Shown one piece after another: positions 6,199 to 7,092 of a stretch of DNA of 7,092 nucleotides. The stretch comes from Desulfocapsa sp. (GTDB lineage Bacteria; Desulfobacterota; Desulfobulbia; Desulfobulbales; Desulfocapsaceae). The notes beneath the pieces were generated by a model. The model worked only from the letters and a program-made list of their open reading frames with translations, made no database searches and was not told the DNA's origin. The stretch spans positions 1-7,092 of the forward strand of contig DAOWDZ010000235.1 in assembly GCA_030638765.1 (NCBI GenBank), given 5' to 3'. Made by a program: the position numbers and the translations under genes. Within the stretch, counting starts at the first letter, position 1; the number at the start of each line of letters is the position of its first letter.

Positions 6199-6647
6199 TT
6201 ATCCACCGACTTTTTTTCAACATCAGCAAGATAGCGGCTGAAAGGACGAACTTCTTTAATTGCAAAGCCACAACCCCGAGGCAACACACCACCACAGAAA
6301 TGAAGACCTTTGTCCGGAAAATTCGTACAAAGAGCCAGTCTGTTTTCATGGTCACTGCAGAGACCTTCTTCATTCAACCAGCTACAGGAAAATTGCAGAA
6401 ACCCCTGTTCGTCTTTTCCTGTCAGATCAAACCGCTGATATTCAGGGTAATCATTCAGCACATCCTGAAAATCCTTCTCTGAACGAAGCCACCCTCTGTC
6501 TCCTTCCAGATTGATTTTTCTGCAACAATCCCCACAGCAGTTACAACTGCCTGTAACGTGTAATTCCTTACCCATCAGTTGCATTCTTATGTACCTGATC
6601 AATCCTAAAAAGGAGTAGGTGGAAAGTAATTTAAAAATCCTGGCCAT
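6195..6647 (-). CDS. YkgJ-family cysteine-cluster protein (putative Zn/Fe-binding)
   Basis: This encodes 150 residues. The N-terminal region has the family signature C-x2-C-x2-CC (Cys35, Cys38, Cys41, Cys42, with an extra Cys37) in GSCNCCGDCCRKINL. It is followed by CSWL-x5-LC...ALCTNFP, corresponding to the usual second cysteine group, and FCGG...RGCGF near the end. YkgJ-type proteins are thought to bind zinc or an iron-sulfur cluster; their biochemical role is mostly unknown. Residues 1-25 (IFKLL...LIRYIRMQL) are basic and hydrophobic, probably an amphipathic helix. The ATG at 6647 has no clear ribosome site. Met22 (6584) is an alternative start, but the N-terminal helix resembles homologues as I recall them, so I keep the longer form. 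It is the first gene of the operon and overlaps the glycosyltransferase by 4 bp, so the two may act together. Confidence 0.87.
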   Translation of the reverse strand: MARIFKLLSTYSFLGLIRYIRMQLMGKELHVTGSCNCCGDCCRKINLEGDRGWLRSEKDFQDVLNDYPEYQRFDLTGKDEQGFLQFSCSWLNEEGLCSDHENRLALCTNFPDKGLHFCGGVLPRGCGFAIKEVRPFSRYLADVEKKSVDK

Positions 6648-6722
6648 AGTTTTATGTGTGGCAATATTTGCAAGAGAACACTTTCAAGAGATTCATTTTT
6701 CTGATAAAAAGGAGAACAAGCA

Positions 6723-6743
6723 ATGGAATATAAAGCAAAGTAA
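6723..6743 (+). other. Six-codon mini-ORF with strong ribosome site upstream of the regulator
   Basis: AAGGAG (6709-6714) sits 8 bases before an ATG at 6723 that opens a six-codon frame, MEYKAK, ending in TAA at 6741-6743. The regulator start codon follows 16 bases later. The arrangement could be a leader peptide that couples translation to the regulator, or the relic of a duplicated start region, since the two initiation sites are nearly the same sequence. No attenuator hairpin was seen between them. Confidence 0.35.
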
Positions 6744-6755
6744 CTTTGGAGACAA
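6727..6755 (-). promoter_or_regulatory. Candidate promoter of the ykgJ-glycosyltransferase-aroK-gpmI operon
   Basis: On the minus strand TTGTCT (6755-6750) and TATATT (6732-6727) have the ideal 17-bp spacing and match consensus at four and five of six positions. Transcription would start near 6720 and leave a leader of about 73 nt before the ATG at 6647. The -35 box overlaps the ribosome-binding site of the divergent regulator gene, so transcription here and translation of the regulator share the same bases. This rests on pattern matching only. Confidence 0.4.
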
Positions 6756-6759
6756 GCAA

Positions 6760-7092
6760 ATGTGGCATTCAAAAGATGTATATTATTTATCAGCCAGCAC
6801 AGGGATTCTAGCAGAAGATCTCGGAAAATCACTTCTCTGCCAGTTTCCTGAAATCAGTTTTAATGCCGAAAAACTTCCCTTTATCCGTACCAAAGAAGAT
6901 GCAACCAAGGCACTTGAACACATTCTGTCCCAATCTACAGGCCGGTTTCCCGTAATATTTTCAACCATAATGGACAAGGAGATTATTTCAATCCTTGATG
7001 TTCCTGAAGTGGAATTTTTTGATATCTACGACAAAGAACTCGATCGTTTAGGGAGTGTCCTTGAAGCAAAACCAATCCGCATATCCGGAACA
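6760..7092 (+). CDS. ppsR: Pyruvate,water dikinase / PPDK regulatory protein (kinase-pyrophosphorylase), N-terminal part
   Basis: The frame opens at the ATG at 6760, with GGAG (6748-6751) 8 bases upstream, and stays open to the window edge, giving 111 of an expected 270-odd residues. DVYYLSASTGILAEDLGKSL at the start, then QFPEISFNAEKLPFIRT, VIFSTIMDKEI and VEFFDIYDKELDRL, match the N-terminal region of the PpsR/PDRP family. These cytoplasmic bifunctional enzymes inactivate PEP synthase or PPDK by ADP-dependent phosphorylation of an active-site threonine and reactivate it by phosphate-dependent removal that releases pyrophosphate. The P-loop lies in the missing C-terminal half, so PEP-synthase and PPDK specificity cannot be told apart. 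The motif commonly read as S-D-S/G-T has Ala in place of Asp here (SASTG, residues 11-15). The gene is divergent from the operon ending in gpmI. The symbol reflects the family and not a proven target. Confidence 0.9.
   Translation, partial: MWHSKDVYYLSASTGILAEDLGKSLLCQFPEISFNAEKLPFIRTKEDATKALEHILSQSTGRFPVIFSTIMDKEIISILDVPEVEFFDIYDKELDRLGSVLEAKPIRISGT

Noticed and set aside
5982..6482. 166-residue plus-strand frame
   Set aside because: It is antisense to the glycosyltransferase and ykgJ-like genes, both of which have clear family motifs.
1..7092. Mobile elements, CRISPR arrays, toxin-antitoxin pairs or tRNA genes
   Set aside because: I looked for terminal inverted repeats, regularly spaced repeats, transposase or integrase motifs and tRNA-like cloverleaf sequences on both strands and saw none.

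Overview
This 7.1-kb window is AT-rich bacterial chromosome that looks like an anaerobic, probably sulfate-reducing member of the Desulfobacterota. The main reasons are a DUF3786 protein carrying a corrinoid/iron-sulfur-protein-type [4Fe-4S] domain, a YkgJ-family cysteine-cluster protein next to a DUF3524 (queuosine-tRNA mannosyltransferase-like) glycosyltransferase, a PEP-synthase regulatory protein of the type seen in that phylum, and a YqhD/BDH-type iron alcohol dehydrogenase. The lineage is an inference from gene content only. There is no sign of phage, insertion sequence, CRISPR array or tRNA/rRNA gene.

Left part (1-2193): the C-terminal 210 residues of an iron-containing alcohol dehydrogenase enter from the left edge on the + strand and end two bases from the stop of a convergent DUF3786 gene. 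A short cysteine-rich protein gene is divergent from the DUF3786 gene; the 86-bp gap between them holds a 7-bp inverted repeat. The small gene ends one base from a convergent gene for an unrecognised single-pass membrane protein.

Middle (2194-2906): a cold-shock protein gene with a very clear intrinsic terminator and a long AT-rich leader carrying a plausible sigma-70 promoter.

Right part (2907-7092): four genes on the minus strand run as a tight operon in the transcribed order ykgJ-like, DUF3524 glycosyltransferase, shikimate kinase, gpmI, with junctions of -4, 14 and 29 bp. Divergent from it, running off the right edge, is the N-terminal 111 residues of a pyruvate,water dikinase (PEP synthase) or PPDK regulatory kinase/phosphorylase. 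GpmI makes 2-phosphoglycerate from 3-phosphoglycerate just before PEP, shikimate kinase sits in the PEP-consuming aromatic pathway, and the regulator controls PEP formation from pyruvate, so this end has a loose PEP theme.

Nothing here amounts to a clear new multi-gene system. The points most worth a second look are the bacterial queuosine-mannosyltransferase homologue translationally coupled to a YkgJ cysteine-cluster protein, a shikimate kinase whose P-loop lacks the usual Ser/Thr after the lysine, a plant/trypanosomatid-like long-form phosphoglycerate mutase, a duplicated ribosome-binding segment with a six-codon mini-ORF before the regulator, and the divergent pair of cysteine-rich proteins sharing an operator-like repeat.
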